From the NCBI GenBank assembly GCA_934725575.1, contig CAKVCK010000019.1:15433-79432 (forward strand): a DNA stretch of 64,000 bases, written 5' to 3'. The number at the start of each line of letters is the position of its first letter. Position 1 is the stretch's first letter. The notes beneath the pieces are model-generated. The model made no database searches. It saw nothing but the letters and a program-made list of their open reading frames with translations, and was not told where the DNA came from. Below are positions 1 through 9,694 of the stretch, piece after piece. Source of the stretch: an uncultured Bacteroidales bacterium. GTDB taxonomy: Bacteria > Bacteroidota > Bacteroidia > Bacteroidales > UBA932. The translations under genes were made by a program, and so were the position numbers.

Positions 1-105
1 CAGCGGGTTCACATAGTCCACGGGATCCTCCATCCTCATTCTCTCCGGAGATCCGCACGCCGCGGCGATCAAGGCCACAGCCAAAAATATTGATTTTTTC
101 TTCAT
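1..105 (-). CDS. GH92-like alpha-mannosidase, N-terminal 35 residues (cut by window edge)
   Basis: Only the first 35 codons are inside the window. They give a lipoprotein signal (KKK, hydrophobic run, lipobox-like AAAC at about residues 18-21) followed by DPVDYVNPL. The phrase Y-V-N-P-L just after the signal peptide is how mature GH92 exo-alpha-mannosidases of Bacteroidetes usually begin (YVNPLIGT). The gene follows the DUF3823 protein after 18 bp on the same strand, so it is in the PUL operon. GH92 enzymes trim alpha-mannosides, which fits the GH76 endo-alpha-1,6-mannanase upstream. Assignment rests on a very short stretch and on context; sequence left of the window would settle it. Confidence 0.55.
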   Translation of the reverse strand, partial: MKKKSIFLAVALIAAACGSPERMRMEDPVDYVNPL

Positions 106-123
106 CAGTTCTGAATATTTCCG

Positions 124-930
124 CTAAGGTACATCAATTTCCATTGGTTCGGAATAGTTCCATCGTCTTGTTCCGCTTCCTACCGGTGTGTCGAAATTGA
201 TCCTCGCCGCCGCGCGCACGAATACCTTCCTGCCGGAAGGGAGGGTGCCGTTCGACTTGATGGTCACATCGGTGCCCAGAAGCTTCTCGAACGCCTGTCC
301 TGAATATGTCAGCTCGCTTGACCAGCGGTTGTCCCGGGCTCTGTAGCCGACACTGGATGACTGGCTTACAAATAGTTGGATGTCCGTTACGTTGGCGATG
401 CTCTCCTTCCAGAAACCGGTAGGTTCCATAGCCTTGCGGATGTCCTCACGGCTTGTGGCCCTTGTGACCTTCACTCTTGCCGTGATCTTTCCGCCGCTGA
501 CCATAGGCGAGCCGACGAACTCAACGTTGAGGAAAGGCTGCACCTGAAAGTTGACCTCGGTCTTGCCTTTGATGTGCACGTCCTTGGTTCCGTTTGAGAT
601 GACGGTTCCGTCCTCGGTCTCCAGCAGGATCGGGATGAACGGACCATCCACACGTACATTGTAGTCAGCCTCAAACAGTTTGGTGTTCCGGAATGTACCG
701 TCCGACTTGCAGTTGAAATCTTGTGGGGTGACATTGCCTTCCCAGCTGGTTTCAATGAGACGTACCCTTATTCCTTCCGAACCTTGGTCCGTGAGAACCG
801 GTGCTCCCGTGTTCACATCCGTGACGCTTCCGAAAATCGTCTCGGAAGGAGCGTCGTAGTTGTCCAGCTCAAACAGTGAGCAGGATGTGAGAGCCATTGC
901 GGCCATCATTGAGTATATTAATCTTTTCAT
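124..930 (-). CDS. DUF3823-type PUL lipoprotein
   Basis: 268 residues with a lipoprotein signal (lipobox ALTSC near residues 13-17), so probably on the outer-membrane surface. The N-terminal half reads as a carboxypeptidase-regulatory-like beta-sandwich (IFGSVTDVNTGAPV, then a DGTFRNTKLFEADYNV-like segment), followed by a second beta-rich domain. This organisation and its position right after SusD match the DUF3823 family, thought to aid glycan capture by SusCD. It starts 6 bp after the susD stop. No catalytic residues are recognisable. The family call is fairly firm; the glycan-binding role is inferred from location. Confidence 0.8.
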   Translation of the reverse strand: MKRLIYSMMAAMALTSCSLFELDNYDAPSETIFGSVTDVNTGAPVLTDQGSEGIRVRLIETSWEGNVTPQDFNCKSDGTFRNTKLFEADYNVRVDGPFIPILLETEDGTVISNGTKDVHIKGKTEVNFQVQPFLNVEFVGSPMVSGGKITARVKVTRATSREDIRKAMEPTGFWKESIANVTDIQLFVSQSSSVGYRARDNRWSSELTYSGQAFEKLLGTDVTIKSNGTLPSGRKVFVRAAARINFDTPVGSGTRRWNYSEPMEIDVP

Positions 931-936
931 ACTTTC

Positions 937-3006
937 CTATCTGTTTGGTTGCTGGTCGATAACCGAACTCTTGGCGACTTCTCCGCTCGGGATCTCGAAG
1001 TAGTAGTCCGTGGCGCTGTAAAGGAGACGCATCTCCCTGGCCATTTGGAAGTTGGCATCGAAGAAATACTTGTGCTCCTTGGAACTGTAGAACGGATAGA
1101 GACCTCTGAGCCTGTACTCTCCGTCCGCGCCGGTTCTGGAGGCGTAGCCTTCCCTGTGCTCACCCCAGAAATCGTCTCTGGCATCGTAATGCTGTACTCT
1201 CCAGCGCCTTACGTCCCATTTCGTCTTGTGCTCAAGGGCGAGTTCCTTCCTCCTTTCACGGCGGACTATGTTCCTGCTCTCGATGTCACCGCTCAGGTCA
1301 CTGGTCAGAGCGTCAGCCCCGGCCCTTTCACGGATGTCCCTGATGGCCTGTGTGGCCACTGAAAGCATATTGTCCCCCTCGACAGGGCAAGGAGCTCCGG
1401 CGATGGACAGCTCGACAGCGGACTCCGCGGCCGCCAGAAGCACGTCGGCGTAGCGCATAAGGATGAACGGCTGGGCGGACTTGCCCTCTCCACGGATGTA
1501 GGCCGGATCCGGGTTGAGATACTTCCTGAGATAGAATCCCGAAAGGTTGGCCTCGTTGTCCTGCGTGTTGTAGAACGGCCCGTTGGCACCGGCCGGAGTC
1601 ATCTTCACTCCGTCAACTTCCATAACCGGCTGCGTCGCGAGGGCGTTGGCGCTCATAAACAGCGTCTTGCCGAACTGCGGCAGAAGTTGGTAGTAGTTCT
1701 GGGTGGCCCTGCTGTAGGAATAGTCAGACCAAAGAGGGGAGACGGGAGTCTCACCGGTGTAGATTCCCGCGCGGATCTCGATCTCGACGTTGCGGAAAAT
1801 GTCTCCCGGCAGGATCACGTAGGCCCTCAGACGAGGCTCGGCGTTCTTGAAGAAATCCATCGTGGTGTTGTACATCAGGTAATGTCCATCGGTGTTGGAC
1901 GCACCGTCTGTCACACGGATGGTTCCGTCTGCGTAGCGGTCGAACCCGTCGAACAGTTCCACGAAATCAAGCGAAGGACACGAACCGGAGCAAAGCGGAT
2001 CCCTGAATATGAACGGCGAGCTGTAGGCATCCAGACCGTGTGTGAGGGACGGGTCGGAATATTCCTTCACGAGAATATTCTCTGTGCTGGCCACATCGCT
2101 GAACATATCCACCATATTTTGGTATTGCGCCTCTTTGTCGTCCGCGCTCCACTTTTTCTTGTAGAGGGAATACCTTCCGCTCTTCATCACCTCCCGGGCG
2201 GCCTTGTAGGCCTCAGAGAAATATCTCTGTGATGCCGCCGCGGCCCTGTCGCTGTCGAATCCGATCACCCTCACGCCAGTCTTCAAGCCGACCCCGGTGA
2301 GACGGCCGGTGACGGTGTCGTTGTACTTGGCGACAGATCCGGCGTAGAGCATAGCCTCGGCCTTGAACGAGAGCGCCGCGTACTTGTTCGGCAGTCCCTG
2401 CAACGAGGATGTCTCCGGAAGCAGTTCGGTGGCCGTGTCGAAATCCTTGCAGATCTGATCCCAGGTCTCTTCCTCGGAAGATCTTGCGACCTCAAGCTTG
2501 TCAGCCTCAGCCGGATAGGCTATTGTGTGGGTGACGAGCGGAATGCCTCCGAAGCGGCGGGCCATCTGGTAGAACGTGTACGCCCTTACGAAATAGGCCT
2601 GTCCGAGGTAGTAGTTCATCTCGACCGTCGAGAAGTTGCCGCCATATTCGGGAAGAGCCTCGATCAGGTGGTTGGCATCGTGCAGCAGGACGAAAGCCTG
2701 CTTCCAGAACGGTGTCCTCTCGCTCCTGAAGGTCTCGAAAACATCGTCCCTGTTCATCGCCTCCCCGCATCCGTCGATTCCGAGGGTGCCGAGCCAGCCG
2801 TTGAACTCGAAGCCCCACTGGGCCATATACTTGAAGTCTTCCCACGGCATCTGGCTGTAGAGCCTTGCCAGATAGATCTGCATTCCCTTGGAAGAGGTCA
2901 GCAGGTCATCATCCGTGACCGTGTTCTTCGGCGGGATATTCATATCACCGCAAGCCGAAAGAGCCAGCAATGCTATGACTGATAAATATTTGAATATTCT
3001 GTTCAT
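937..3006 (-). CDS. SusD/RagB-family glycan-binding lipoprotein
   Basis: 689 residues, a little longer than the usual 500-650. Signal peptide with lipobox LSAC at about residues 16-19, hence surface lipoprotein. TPR-like helical segments follow (AYFVRAYTFYQMARRFGGIP at about 140-160 is the typical SusD helix pattern), and the C-terminus has the ARRKELALE/W-D-V-R-R-W signature of RagB/SusD proteins. SusD proteins cap the SusC transporter and bind the glycan. Its stop is 6 bp from the DUF3823 gene, and SusC is 11 bp upstream, so the pair is co-transcribed. Substrate is inferred as alpha-mannan from the GH76/GH92 neighbours. Confidence 0.95.
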   Translation of the reverse strand: MNRIFKYLSVIALLALSACGDMNIPPKNTVTDDDLLTSSKGMQIYLARLYSQMPWEDFKYMAQWGFEFNGWLGTLGIDGCGEAMNRDDVFETFRSERTPFWKQAFVLLHDANHLIEALPEYGGNFSTVEMNYYLGQAYFVRAYTFYQMARRFGGIPLVTHTIAYPAEADKLEVARSSEEETWDQICKDFDTATELLPETSSLQGLPNKYAALSFKAEAMLYAGSVAKYNDTVTGRLTGVGLKTGVRVIGFDSDRAAAASQRYFSEAYKAAREVMKSGRYSLYKKKWSADDKEAQYQNMVDMFSDVASTENILVKEYSDPSLTHGLDAYSSPFIFRDPLCSGSCPSLDFVELFDGFDRYADGTIRVTDGASNTDGHYLMYNTTMDFFKNAEPRLRAYVILPGDIFRNVEIEIRAGIYTGETPVSPLWSDYSYSRATQNYYQLLPQFGKTLFMSANALATQPVMEVDGVKMTPAGANGPFYNTQDNEANLSGFYLRKYLNPDPAYIRGEGKSAQPFILMRYADVLLAAAESAVELSIAGAPCPVEGDNMLSVATQAIRDIRERAGADALTSDLSGDIESRNIVRRERRKELALEHKTKWDVRRWRVQHYDARDDFWGEHREGYASRTGADGEYRLRGLYPFYSSKEHKYFFDANFQMAREMRLLYSATDYYFEIPSGEVAKSSVIDQQPNR

Positions 3007-3017
3007 TCTTTCAGACT

Positions 3018-6000
3018 TTAGAAATTCAGGTCAAGTCCAACTGTCACAGTCTTGTTGAGCGGGTACATCCTGCCGTAGTCGGAATCCGGATGCTCCGGGT
3101 CAACATATTTGATTCCAGTGAGTGTGAATATGTTGTAGGCGTTGGCGAAAATGCGCAGTGCGTTCTTCGCCTTGCCCTTTGCCGGAAGCGTCCAGCCGAG
3201 CTCCACGCTCTTGAGCCTCAGGTATGCCGTGCTGACACGGTTGAATTCGGAGTTCTGGTCAGGAGTGTGTCCGGTGTAGGCGTGCTCGCCGCTTATCCAT
3301 TTGATACTTTGGTCGTAAGGGTCTGCGGTAGGGTCTTCCGGATGCCATCTGTCAAGGAACAGGTCGAGGGTACCTCCTCCGTTGCTGCCCCAGATCGAGT
3401 ACAGCGGCTCGGAGTACATATAGGATCCCATTGCCGAGCCTTGGAACAGGATGCTGAGATCCCAGTTCCTCCACTGCGCGTCAAAGGACAGGGAGTAGTT
3501 CATCCACGGAGTCTGGTCAAAGGCGTAAGGATGCATATCCAGTCCGTTGATCTCGCCGTCTCCGTTCCAGTCAAGGTACTTGTAGTCACCAGGAAGCGTG
3601 CTGCCCTCCTTGTAGATGTCGTAGTTCCAGATGTCCTCCCAGCTGGTGAAACGTCCTGCGCTTTCGTAGCCGAACTGGATTCCCTGATAGCGGTGGGTGA
3701 GGTTGTCGTTGCGCCATCTATCGTAGGAGTTGCCGTAAGGCCCCTGATTGAGCGCGTCGAGGTATTTCTGACGCGTGACGGTCACTATTCCTTTAATATT
3801 ATAGGAGAAGTCTCCGATCCTGTTCCTGTGGCTGAGCTCCAGCTCAAGACCCATATTCATATCCGAGTTGATGTTCTCGATCGGTGCGGAGGCTCCCACA
3901 ACCGTAGGAAGGGACGAGGAGTTCTGTGCGAATATTCCGCTTCTCCTTCTCTCGAAATAGTCAACCGTGATGCCCAGAAGGCCGTTCCACGCCTCGAAAT
4001 CGACTCCGATGTTGAAAGTCTTCGACCTGAGCCACGTGATGTTCTTGTTAGGCAGCGGGTATGTGCCCACACCATAGATGAACGATCCGTCGATCAGATA
4101 GCCTGGGGCGTAGTTGCTGTAATATCCTTTCTCCGCGTCTCCGGATGTCGCCGGGTAGGTGTAACCGGACACCCATTCGTAGTTGATTCCGCTGTCGTCT
4201 CCGAGCGATCCGTAGCTGCCTCGGATCTTGAACTGGTTGATGAACGACAGGAAGGAGATATTCTTGAACCAAGGTTCCTGGGAGACTCTCCAACCGGCCG
4301 AGAATGAAGGGAAGAATCCCCACTGGTGTCCCGGCGCGAATTTCGATGATCCATCGTAACGGAACTGTCCCTCAAAGAGATATCGGTCATCGAAGGAGTA
4401 GTTGACCCTTCCGATGAGAGCCCGGTACTCGATGTCGTGGAAAGTGTCCAGGCCTGTGTTGATGCCCACGAAAGTCGATTCCGTGTTGTCTTTCAGGGCT
4501 GTGAAATACGGTGTGCTGAACGCAAGGTCGCCGTAGATGTAATAGTTGTCTCCTTTCCTGCGCTGCGCCTCGGCTCCGAATGTGGCTCCGACCGAATGGC
4601 GGTCTGCGAACTTCCTGTTGTAGTTCAGGAGGATCTGGCCGAGAACCTGCTGATTGGAGTAATGCTCACGGGTGAGCCTGTCAGAATGATCGGCGAACTC
4701 TTTGGAGACATATTCCCCGGTCAGGCTGTTCTTTGCGTAGAGGGAATAGGACTTGCGGAACATCTCGTTGTCATCGAAACGGTAGTCGTAGCTAGCCAAT
4801 CCTTTGAGTGTCAGGCCTTGCAGGACATCCGTGAGGGTTCCGAAATCATATTCAAGAGACGCCGAGGTCTGGAATTGCTTCTGGCGGTACTTCTTGTAAC
4901 CGGAGATGTCGGCTGTCATCATCGCCACCGTGTTCTGCTCCAGGTCAAGGCCGTCGTAGTTCAGCATTGTCTGCTCCTCGTCCACGTAGGCCGGGAACAG
5001 CACGCCCTGCTTCCAAAGGTTCCTGATCAATGTGACGGCGTCGGAGTCAGGTGTGCGGCGGTCGTCCGCAAGCGCGCTGACGCTGAAGTTCATATTCAAT
5101 CCATTGAATATCTCGGCGTTGATGTTCGAGCGCAGGTTGTACTTTGAATAGTTGAGGTCCCTGCTGCGGAAGAATCCTTCCTGGAACAGGTAGCCCATAC
5201 TAACATAGTACTGGTACTTGTCCCCGCCTCCGGAGATGCTGACATCGTGCTGGGTCTGCGGTGACCAGTCGGAGAACACGAGCGAGTTCCAGTCCGCGGC
5301 CTTCTTTGTGCCGTTGATGTAAGGCTCCATATCAGCGTCCAGATAGACTCTGGAGCCGCTTCCGTCAGCCTTGTTCATCGTCATCTCGTTGTAGAGGGTC
5401 ATCGCGTCCACCGCTCCGGCCAGTTTTGGCATCGTGGACGGGAACTGGAACGTATAGCTTCCGTTGTAGTTGACCTTCGCCTTGCCCTTGGTTCCGGATT
5501 TTGTGGTCACGAGCACGACTCCGTTACCGCCTCTGACTCCGTAGATCGCAGCCGAAGCGTCCTTGAGGACTGACACGTTCTCGATGTCGTTAGGGTTGAG
5601 TCTCTGGAAATCCTCGATGGAGCGTGGCACGTCATCGATCACGACAAGCGGTGTGCCCAAACCTCTGACATCGAAGCTGTTGCTGTATGTTCCCGGCTCC
5701 GCGCTCTTCTGCCAGACACGTACTCCGGCCACCCTTCCTGTCAGCATATTCTGAGGGTTCTCGGACTTGGTGTGGAGCATATTCTCGCCGCTGACTCCGG
5801 AGATGGAGCCGGTGATGGACCCTTTCTTCTGGGTTCCGTAACCCACGATGACCACACTTTCAAGATAGGTGTTGTCATCTTTCAGGACGACGTTAATCTC
5901 CTTCCTGCCGCCGACTTTCTCGACCACGGTCGTGTAGCCGATGCAGGAATATTCCACCTGGGCGTTGTCCGGAACTGACAGTGAATATTTACCGTCAAGA

Positions 6001-6167
6001 TCCGTGGCAGCTCCCGTCGTGGAGCCTTTCATCATCACATTGGCTCCGATGACAGGTTGTCCCTGCGCGTCACGGACCGTTCCGGAGACCGTGATCCTGT
6101 TCTGCGCGTCCAGACAGAACGATGCGATGAACAACAGCAGAAGAGCCAGATATGTTCTTTTTGCCAT
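3018..6167 (-). CDS. SusC/RagA-family TonB-dependent glycan transporter
   Basis: 1049 residues, normal for SusC. Signal peptide (residues 1-21), then a carboxypeptidase-regulatory-like domain (VSGTVRDAQGQPVIGANV, about 27-100), a plug domain beginning near VVIVGYGTQKKGS with the SusC-typical VRGLGTPLVVIDDVPR segment at about 170, and a long beta-barrel ending in the aromatic outer-membrane terminus VGLDLNF. It imports oligosaccharides across the outer membrane using TonB energy. It sits 11 bp before susD and 11 bp after the GH76 gene on the same strand. Confidence 0.96.
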   Translation of the reverse strand: MAKRTYLALLLLFIASFCLDAQNRITVSGTVRDAQGQPVIGANVMMKGSTTGAATDLDGKYSLSVPDNAQVEYSCIGYTTVVEKVGGRKEINVVLKDDNTYLESVVIVGYGTQKKGSITGSISGVSGENMLHTKSENPQNMLTGRVAGVRVWQKSAEPGTYSNSFDVRGLGTPLVVIDDVPRSIEDFQRLNPNDIENVSVLKDASAAIYGVRGGNGVVLVTTKSGTKGKAKVNYNGSYTFQFPSTMPKLAGAVDAMTLYNEMTMNKADGSGSRVYLDADMEPYINGTKKAADWNSLVFSDWSPQTQHDVSISGGGDKYQYYVSMGYLFQEGFFRSRDLNYSKYNLRSNINAEIFNGLNMNFSVSALADDRRTPDSDAVTLIRNLWKQGVLFPAYVDEEQTMLNYDGLDLEQNTVAMMTADISGYKKYRQKQFQTSASLEYDFGTLTDVLQGLTLKGLASYDYRFDDNEMFRKSYSLYAKNSLTGEYVSKEFADHSDRLTREHYSNQQVLGQILLNYNRKFADRHSVGATFGAEAQRRKGDNYYIYGDLAFSTPYFTALKDNTESTFVGINTGLDTFHDIEYRALIGRVNYSFDDRYLFEGQFRYDGSSKFAPGHQWGFFPSFSAGWRVSQEPWFKNISFLSFINQFKIRGSYGSLGDDSGINYEWVSGYTYPATSGDAEKGYYSNYAPGYLIDGSFIYGVGTYPLPNKNITWLRSKTFNIGVDFEAWNGLLGITVDYFERRRSGIFAQNSSSLPTVVGASAPIENINSDMNMGLELELSHRNRIGDFSYNIKGIVTVTRQKYLDALNQGPYGNSYDRWRNDNLTHRYQGIQFGYESAGRFTSWEDIWNYDIYKEGSTLPGDYKYLDWNGDGEINGLDMHPYAFDQTPWMNYSLSFDAQWRNWDLSILFQGSAMGSYMYSEPLYSIWGSNGGGTLDLFLDRWHPEDPTADPYDQSIKWISGEHAYTGHTPDQNSEFNRVSTAYLRLKSVELGWTLPAKGKAKNALRIFANAYNIFTLTGIKYVDPEHPDSDYGRMYPLNKTVTVGLDLNF

Positions 6168-6178
6168 ATTGTTACAGT

Positions 6179-7645
6179 TTATTTTGTGCTTATCAGATAT
6201 CTCGCGATCTCGGCGTATTCAGCGGCGAACGCGAAGGCGAACATTCCCTCGACTTTGTTCTTGGTGTTGTCCGTGTTCCAGCCGTACAGAAGGCTCGGAG
6301 GCAGGAAACCATCGTGAAGGTAGTTCGTGTAGCCGTAGTCCAGATTGTTCTGGAACGTATTGATGTTCAGTGTGACATTGGAATAGTGCGCAGAGACATC
6401 CACCCAGCCTCTCAGGAGGACACCGTTGAACCAGTTGTTGAATCCGGTGACATCGTAGTCATAGCAGTCTTCAACAGTGGCGGACTTCTTTGCGAAATAT
6501 ACCAAAGCGGAGTTGGAGAGGTTCGTCATATCGGTCAGATATTCCTTGTCCCCCGTCACCCTGTAGAGGTCTGCCGCCCCGGAAAGCATTGTGCCTGAAT
6601 TGTATGAATATGCCGTCCCGGTCGGTCCCTCTTCCTCGTTGTTGGCGCGGTAGCGCACCCCTCCTACGGTCTCGTAGGCTATCCCGGATTCGCTCAAGGA
6701 GGAGCCTTTCGCTCCGAGCATATCATAATACACTCCGACTGTCTTCCTGAAAAGGTTGTTCTTCTGGAACGCATAGACCTTCTTTGCGAACATCAGGTAG
6801 TACTCGCTCTTGTCCATCTCCTCGGTCAGGCGCTGCTTCATCGCCCCGATGTACCGGTGCGTGATCTTGGCGGTCTTCCCTGAATATATCTCACTCAGCC
6901 AGACGAGCGGACTTACGAACGGCCCGTTGCTGCACGAGTGCTTGGTGTAATAGCCTGGACCCCAGGTGATTCCTCCATGTTCCGTGCCGTCGCTTTTCAG
7001 TGTGCAGTCCCATCCGTCAAGGACATATTCAGCAAGATATTCGGCCTTTTCAAGGTAGCGGGATTCTCCGGTGAGACGGTGGGCGTTGAGCAGTTCCCTG
7101 ACAAGCCATTCCTGGTCGTCATAGACATTCTCCCTGCCCTCGACCTTTGCGGTGCCGGGACTGTTGCCCCTGTTGACACCGTAAACGGACCATTCCTTTG
7201 TCTGGGTGTAGGATGTGAGGGTGTAAGTGCCTTTGTACCAGTCAAGACCATCGAAAAGTTTTCCGAGGGTGCTCTTGAGTTCATCGCTGTTGGCGTTGTA
7301 GAGATCCGGCCTTCCTGCCTCTTTCAGTTCCTCCATTCCGGAAAGGAGTGCGTTGACCGCCTCGAAGGATGACGTGTACATCCACACGCTTGCCTTTTCG
7401 AGCGAGGTCTCTCCTGTGAACGGGTAGTAGTAGCGCATCATCAGCATCGAGTTGCCCTTGAAGCAACGCTCCAAGGCCGCCTGGGTCAATGTCAGCGAGC
7501 GCTTGAGGTTTTCCTCAGCCTTGTCCAGGTTTGTCTCCTGGACCGGTGGTTCAGGAGGAGTCGGTTCGGGATCAGTCCCGTTATGTGAGCAGGCTGTGCC
7601 GCCGATCGCAAGGATCAGCAGCACAACCATCAAAGTTCTTCTCAT
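6179..7645 (-). CDS. GH76 endo-alpha-1,6-mannanase lipoprotein
   Basis: 488 residues. Lipobox GTAC near residues 16-19 followed by a Pro-rich linker, then an (alpha/alpha)6-type domain. Y-D-D-Q-E-W-L carries the paired aspartates (DD) that are catalytic in GH76, and GGITWGPGYYTKHSCSNGPF and GTAYSYNSGTMLSGAADL match the conserved family stretches. GH76 enzymes cut the alpha-1,6-mannose backbone of fungal mannan or related glycans. The start codon overlaps the preceding stop by one base (TAATG), indicating translational coupling. The lipoprotein signal suggests surface display, making it a likely initiating enzyme of this PUL. Confidence 0.9.
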   Translation of the reverse strand: MRRTLMVVLLILAIGGTACSHNGTDPEPTPPEPPVQETNLDKAEENLKRSLTLTQAALERCFKGNSMLMMRYYYPFTGETSLEKASVWMYTSSFEAVNALLSGMEELKEAGRPDLYNANSDELKSTLGKLFDGLDWYKGTYTLTSYTQTKEWSVYGVNRGNSPGTAKVEGRENVYDDQEWLVRELLNAHRLTGESRYLEKAEYLAEYVLDGWDCTLKSDGTEHGGITWGPGYYTKHSCSNGPFVSPLVWLSEIYSGKTAKITHRYIGAMKQRLTEEMDKSEYYLMFAKKVYAFQKNNLFRKTVGVYYDMLGAKGSSLSESGIAYETVGGVRYRANNEEEGPTGTAYSYNSGTMLSGAADLYRVTGDKEYLTDMTNLSNSALVYFAKKSATVEDCYDYDVTGFNNWFNGVLLRGWVDVSAHYSNVTLNINTFQNNLDYGYTNYLHDGFLPPSLLYGWNTDNTKNKVEGMFAFAFAAEYAEIARYLISTK

Positions 7646-9537
7646 TATTTCAGACCTATAGAGTGGATGGCCATCTTGTTCTCATCTCCGTTGTCGTCTC
7701 CCTTGAAGACGGCGATAGCGATTATGACATTCTTTCCGCTGTAGGCTGAAAGGTCATATTCAAAGTTGGCGTAGAGCTCCGGCTCGTCCTTTCCGCCGCC
7801 CTCGTTGATGAACTTCCAGGCTCCGTTGCCGACAGACTCGGCGAAGTTGGCTTCGTGTCCGTTGCCGACAGTGTGGACCTTAGGCTCAAGGAATGAGACC
7901 GCACAGTCCTCAGTGATGGCGGCAACCTTGAAGTAGGTAGGATGCTCGGTGCTGAAGTTCCTGGTCTTGAGGAAGAGGGTCTTCTTCGCGTTGACCGGAA
8001 GCTTGGCGTAGAAATATGACTGTGGCTCGTCAAGTGTCACTGGAGTTCCTCCTCCGTTGGTCTTGATAACGAATCCCTCACCGGCGAACGGTTCGCTGTC
8101 CTTGTGGATAGGCATACAAGCCCAATAGGCCGCGAAATGCTTCTGCTCTCTCCAGGTCTGGTAAGCGTCACGGTACATTTCAGGACCATCGATGTCCTCT
8201 TTCCCTACATTTGAAATGCCGGAGAACTCGTCAATCTCTGTTATAGGCATTGTTGAGCGTACAATTTCCTTGGTCATCTTCCAGTTGGTTCCGAGTCCCT
8301 GCACTTCCTCGCCTGGGCACCAACCCCAATCGGAAGGGCATTCCTTGGCGAACACGATGCGGCGGAGGACAAGCTGCTTCCAGTAGTCACCTGTGCGTAC
8401 CCTGTAGGTACCGATGGCGAAGTAGATCTCTTTTCCGATGTAAGGAGTGAGGTCGAACTCAAAGTCCGGACGGTCACTGCTGTTTCCGGTAGTGTATGCG
8501 TCGTTTCCATATTTGCGGATGTCACCGATTCTTACAGCCTCAGGTTCAGCGGCGGTAGGGTCGATCACCATAACGCCGAAGTTGGTAGGATCCGCATCAT
8601 CCGCAGCGTGAGTGCGCACCTTGAGGTACATCTTGCAGTTGTCTGCTGTGATGGCTTTCTTTCCGTAAATGTAGGAGTCGAACACATCAAGGTCAGCGGG
8701 ATTGTTCCAGTCGCCGTCATCCTCACGGTTTCTGATCTGAATCGCTGTTCCTTCATTCTGTTCCTCGAACCATCCTTGGTGGCTTGTAATGGTTCCGAGG
8801 AAATCGGACGACCAGTCGAAGTGAGGATAGTCGTCACCGTTCTTGCCACCTCTGTATTCATTATAATAGAAGGTGTTCGCGGTGGCCGCGATCTGCTCAA
8901 GCGTGAGGCCTCTGAGAAGTTCCTTGCTTCCCATCAGAACCTCGCCGAGATCAACGATGAAGTCTCCGGTGAAGGATGCCTTCTCGACTTTCTTCTCGAC
9001 GGTGACGCATCCGGCCTTTGTGAAGGTCAGGGTGTAGTCATCGATTGTCAGGTTGTCGAAGAGGAAAGTCCCGTCAGCGCCGGTCTCGATGTTCTTGGCT
9101 CCGTTGAGGGAGATGGTTACACCAGCGAGCGGGGCATTGCCGTTCTTCGCGTCAACGGTTGTGCCTTTGATCGCCGCGCACGCCACAGCCATAATCGCAT
9201 CGACATTTTTGGCGACCTTGTCCACGAACGACTTCTCGGTGATTGAAACGGCGGCCTCAGCGTATCCGTCCTTCTTGAATGTGACAGAGTGCTTGGTCAT
9301 CGTCACTCCATCGATCTTGTAGGAACCGAAAGCATCGGTAGTCGCTGTCTTCTTGATGTCCGCGATCTCAACGGTCACGTCTGCGATCGGGGATCCGATG
9401 TCGCTTGTCACGGTACCAGAGACAGTTCCGGTCTCGATTTCCGGGTTCTTGTTCTCATCCTCTTTGCAGGATGTGAAAGCCATTCCCATAAGAACGGCTG
9501 CCAGCGCCATAGCGCCAAGAGTTTTTAGTGTCTTCAT
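7645..9537 (-). CDS. Surface lipoprotein with two carboxypeptidase-regulatory repeats, probable surface glycan-binding protein
   Basis: 630 residues and first gene of the PUL transcript. Lipobox FTSC at about residues 22-25. Two tandem carboxypeptidase-regulatory-like beta-sandwiches follow (about 37-115, SGTVTSDIGSPIADV; and about 117-200, VDAKNGNAPLAGVTI). The remaining 430 residues form two similar beta-rich modules, each ending in the same pattern (FEFDLTPYIGKEIYFAIG at about 380 and FEYDLSAYSGKNVIIAIA near the C-terminus), so this part looks internally duplicated. No glycosidase motif is visible. By position it resembles SusE/F-like or SGBP proteins; binding function is inferred, not shown. 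Confidence 0.65.
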   Translation of the reverse strand: MKTLKTLGAMALAAVLMGMAFTSCKEDENKNPEIETGTVSGTVTSDIGSPIADVTVEIADIKKTATTDAFGSYKIDGVTMTKHSVTFKKDGYAEAAVSITEKSFVDKVAKNVDAIMAVACAAIKGTTVDAKNGNAPLAGVTISLNGAKNIETGADGTFLFDNLTIDDYTLTFTKAGCVTVEKKVEKASFTGDFIVDLGEVLMGSKELLRGLTLEQIAATANTFYYNEYRGGKNGDDYPHFDWSSDFLGTITSHQGWFEEQNEGTAIQIRNREDDGDWNNPADLDVFDSYIYGKKAITADNCKMYLKVRTHAADDADPTNFGVMVIDPTAAEPEAVRIGDIRKYGNDAYTTGNSSDRPDFEFDLTPYIGKEIYFAIGTYRVRTGDYWKQLVLRRIVFAKECPSDWGWCPGEEVQGLGTNWKMTKEIVRSTMPITEIDEFSGISNVGKEDIDGPEMYRDAYQTWREQKHFAAYWACMPIHKDSEPFAGEGFVIKTNGGGTPVTLDEPQSYFYAKLPVNAKKTLFLKTRNFSTEHPTYFKVAAITEDCAVSFLEPKVHTVGNGHEANFAESVGNGAWKFINEGGGKDEPELYANFEYDLSAYSGKNVIIAIAVFKGDDNGDENKMAIHSIGLK

Positions 9538-9584
9538 TTTGTTAGAGTATTACTATTGTCTTAATATTCCTTTGTAACGTTTTG

Positions 9585-9652
9585 CAAATTAAGCGTCCAA
9601 AGGTTAAGTTTAGGGTTAAATTAAGATTAATTCATTGAGATTTTTGGGTTAA
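9585..9652 (-). promoter_or_regulatory. PUL promoter region with GGTTAA direct repeats (candidate operator)
   Basis: On the minus strand TTAATTTG (9592-9585) is a near match to the Bacteroidetes -7 box TAnnTTTG. Directly upstream of it are three copies of TTAACC (plus strand GGTTAA at 9602-9607, 9614-9619 and 9647-9652), spaced 12 and 33 bp, which puts them near one DNA face. The nearest copy is 9 bp from the -7 box. The intergenic region separates the PUL from the divergent SARP-like regulator. SARP proteins are known to bind short direct repeats about 11 bp apart just upstream of the -10, so this is a plausible binding site; inference only. Confidence 0.45.
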
Positions 9653-9694
9653 TTTCGTGGATTTTTGATAATTTTACAGAAAATCGTCATTCAG

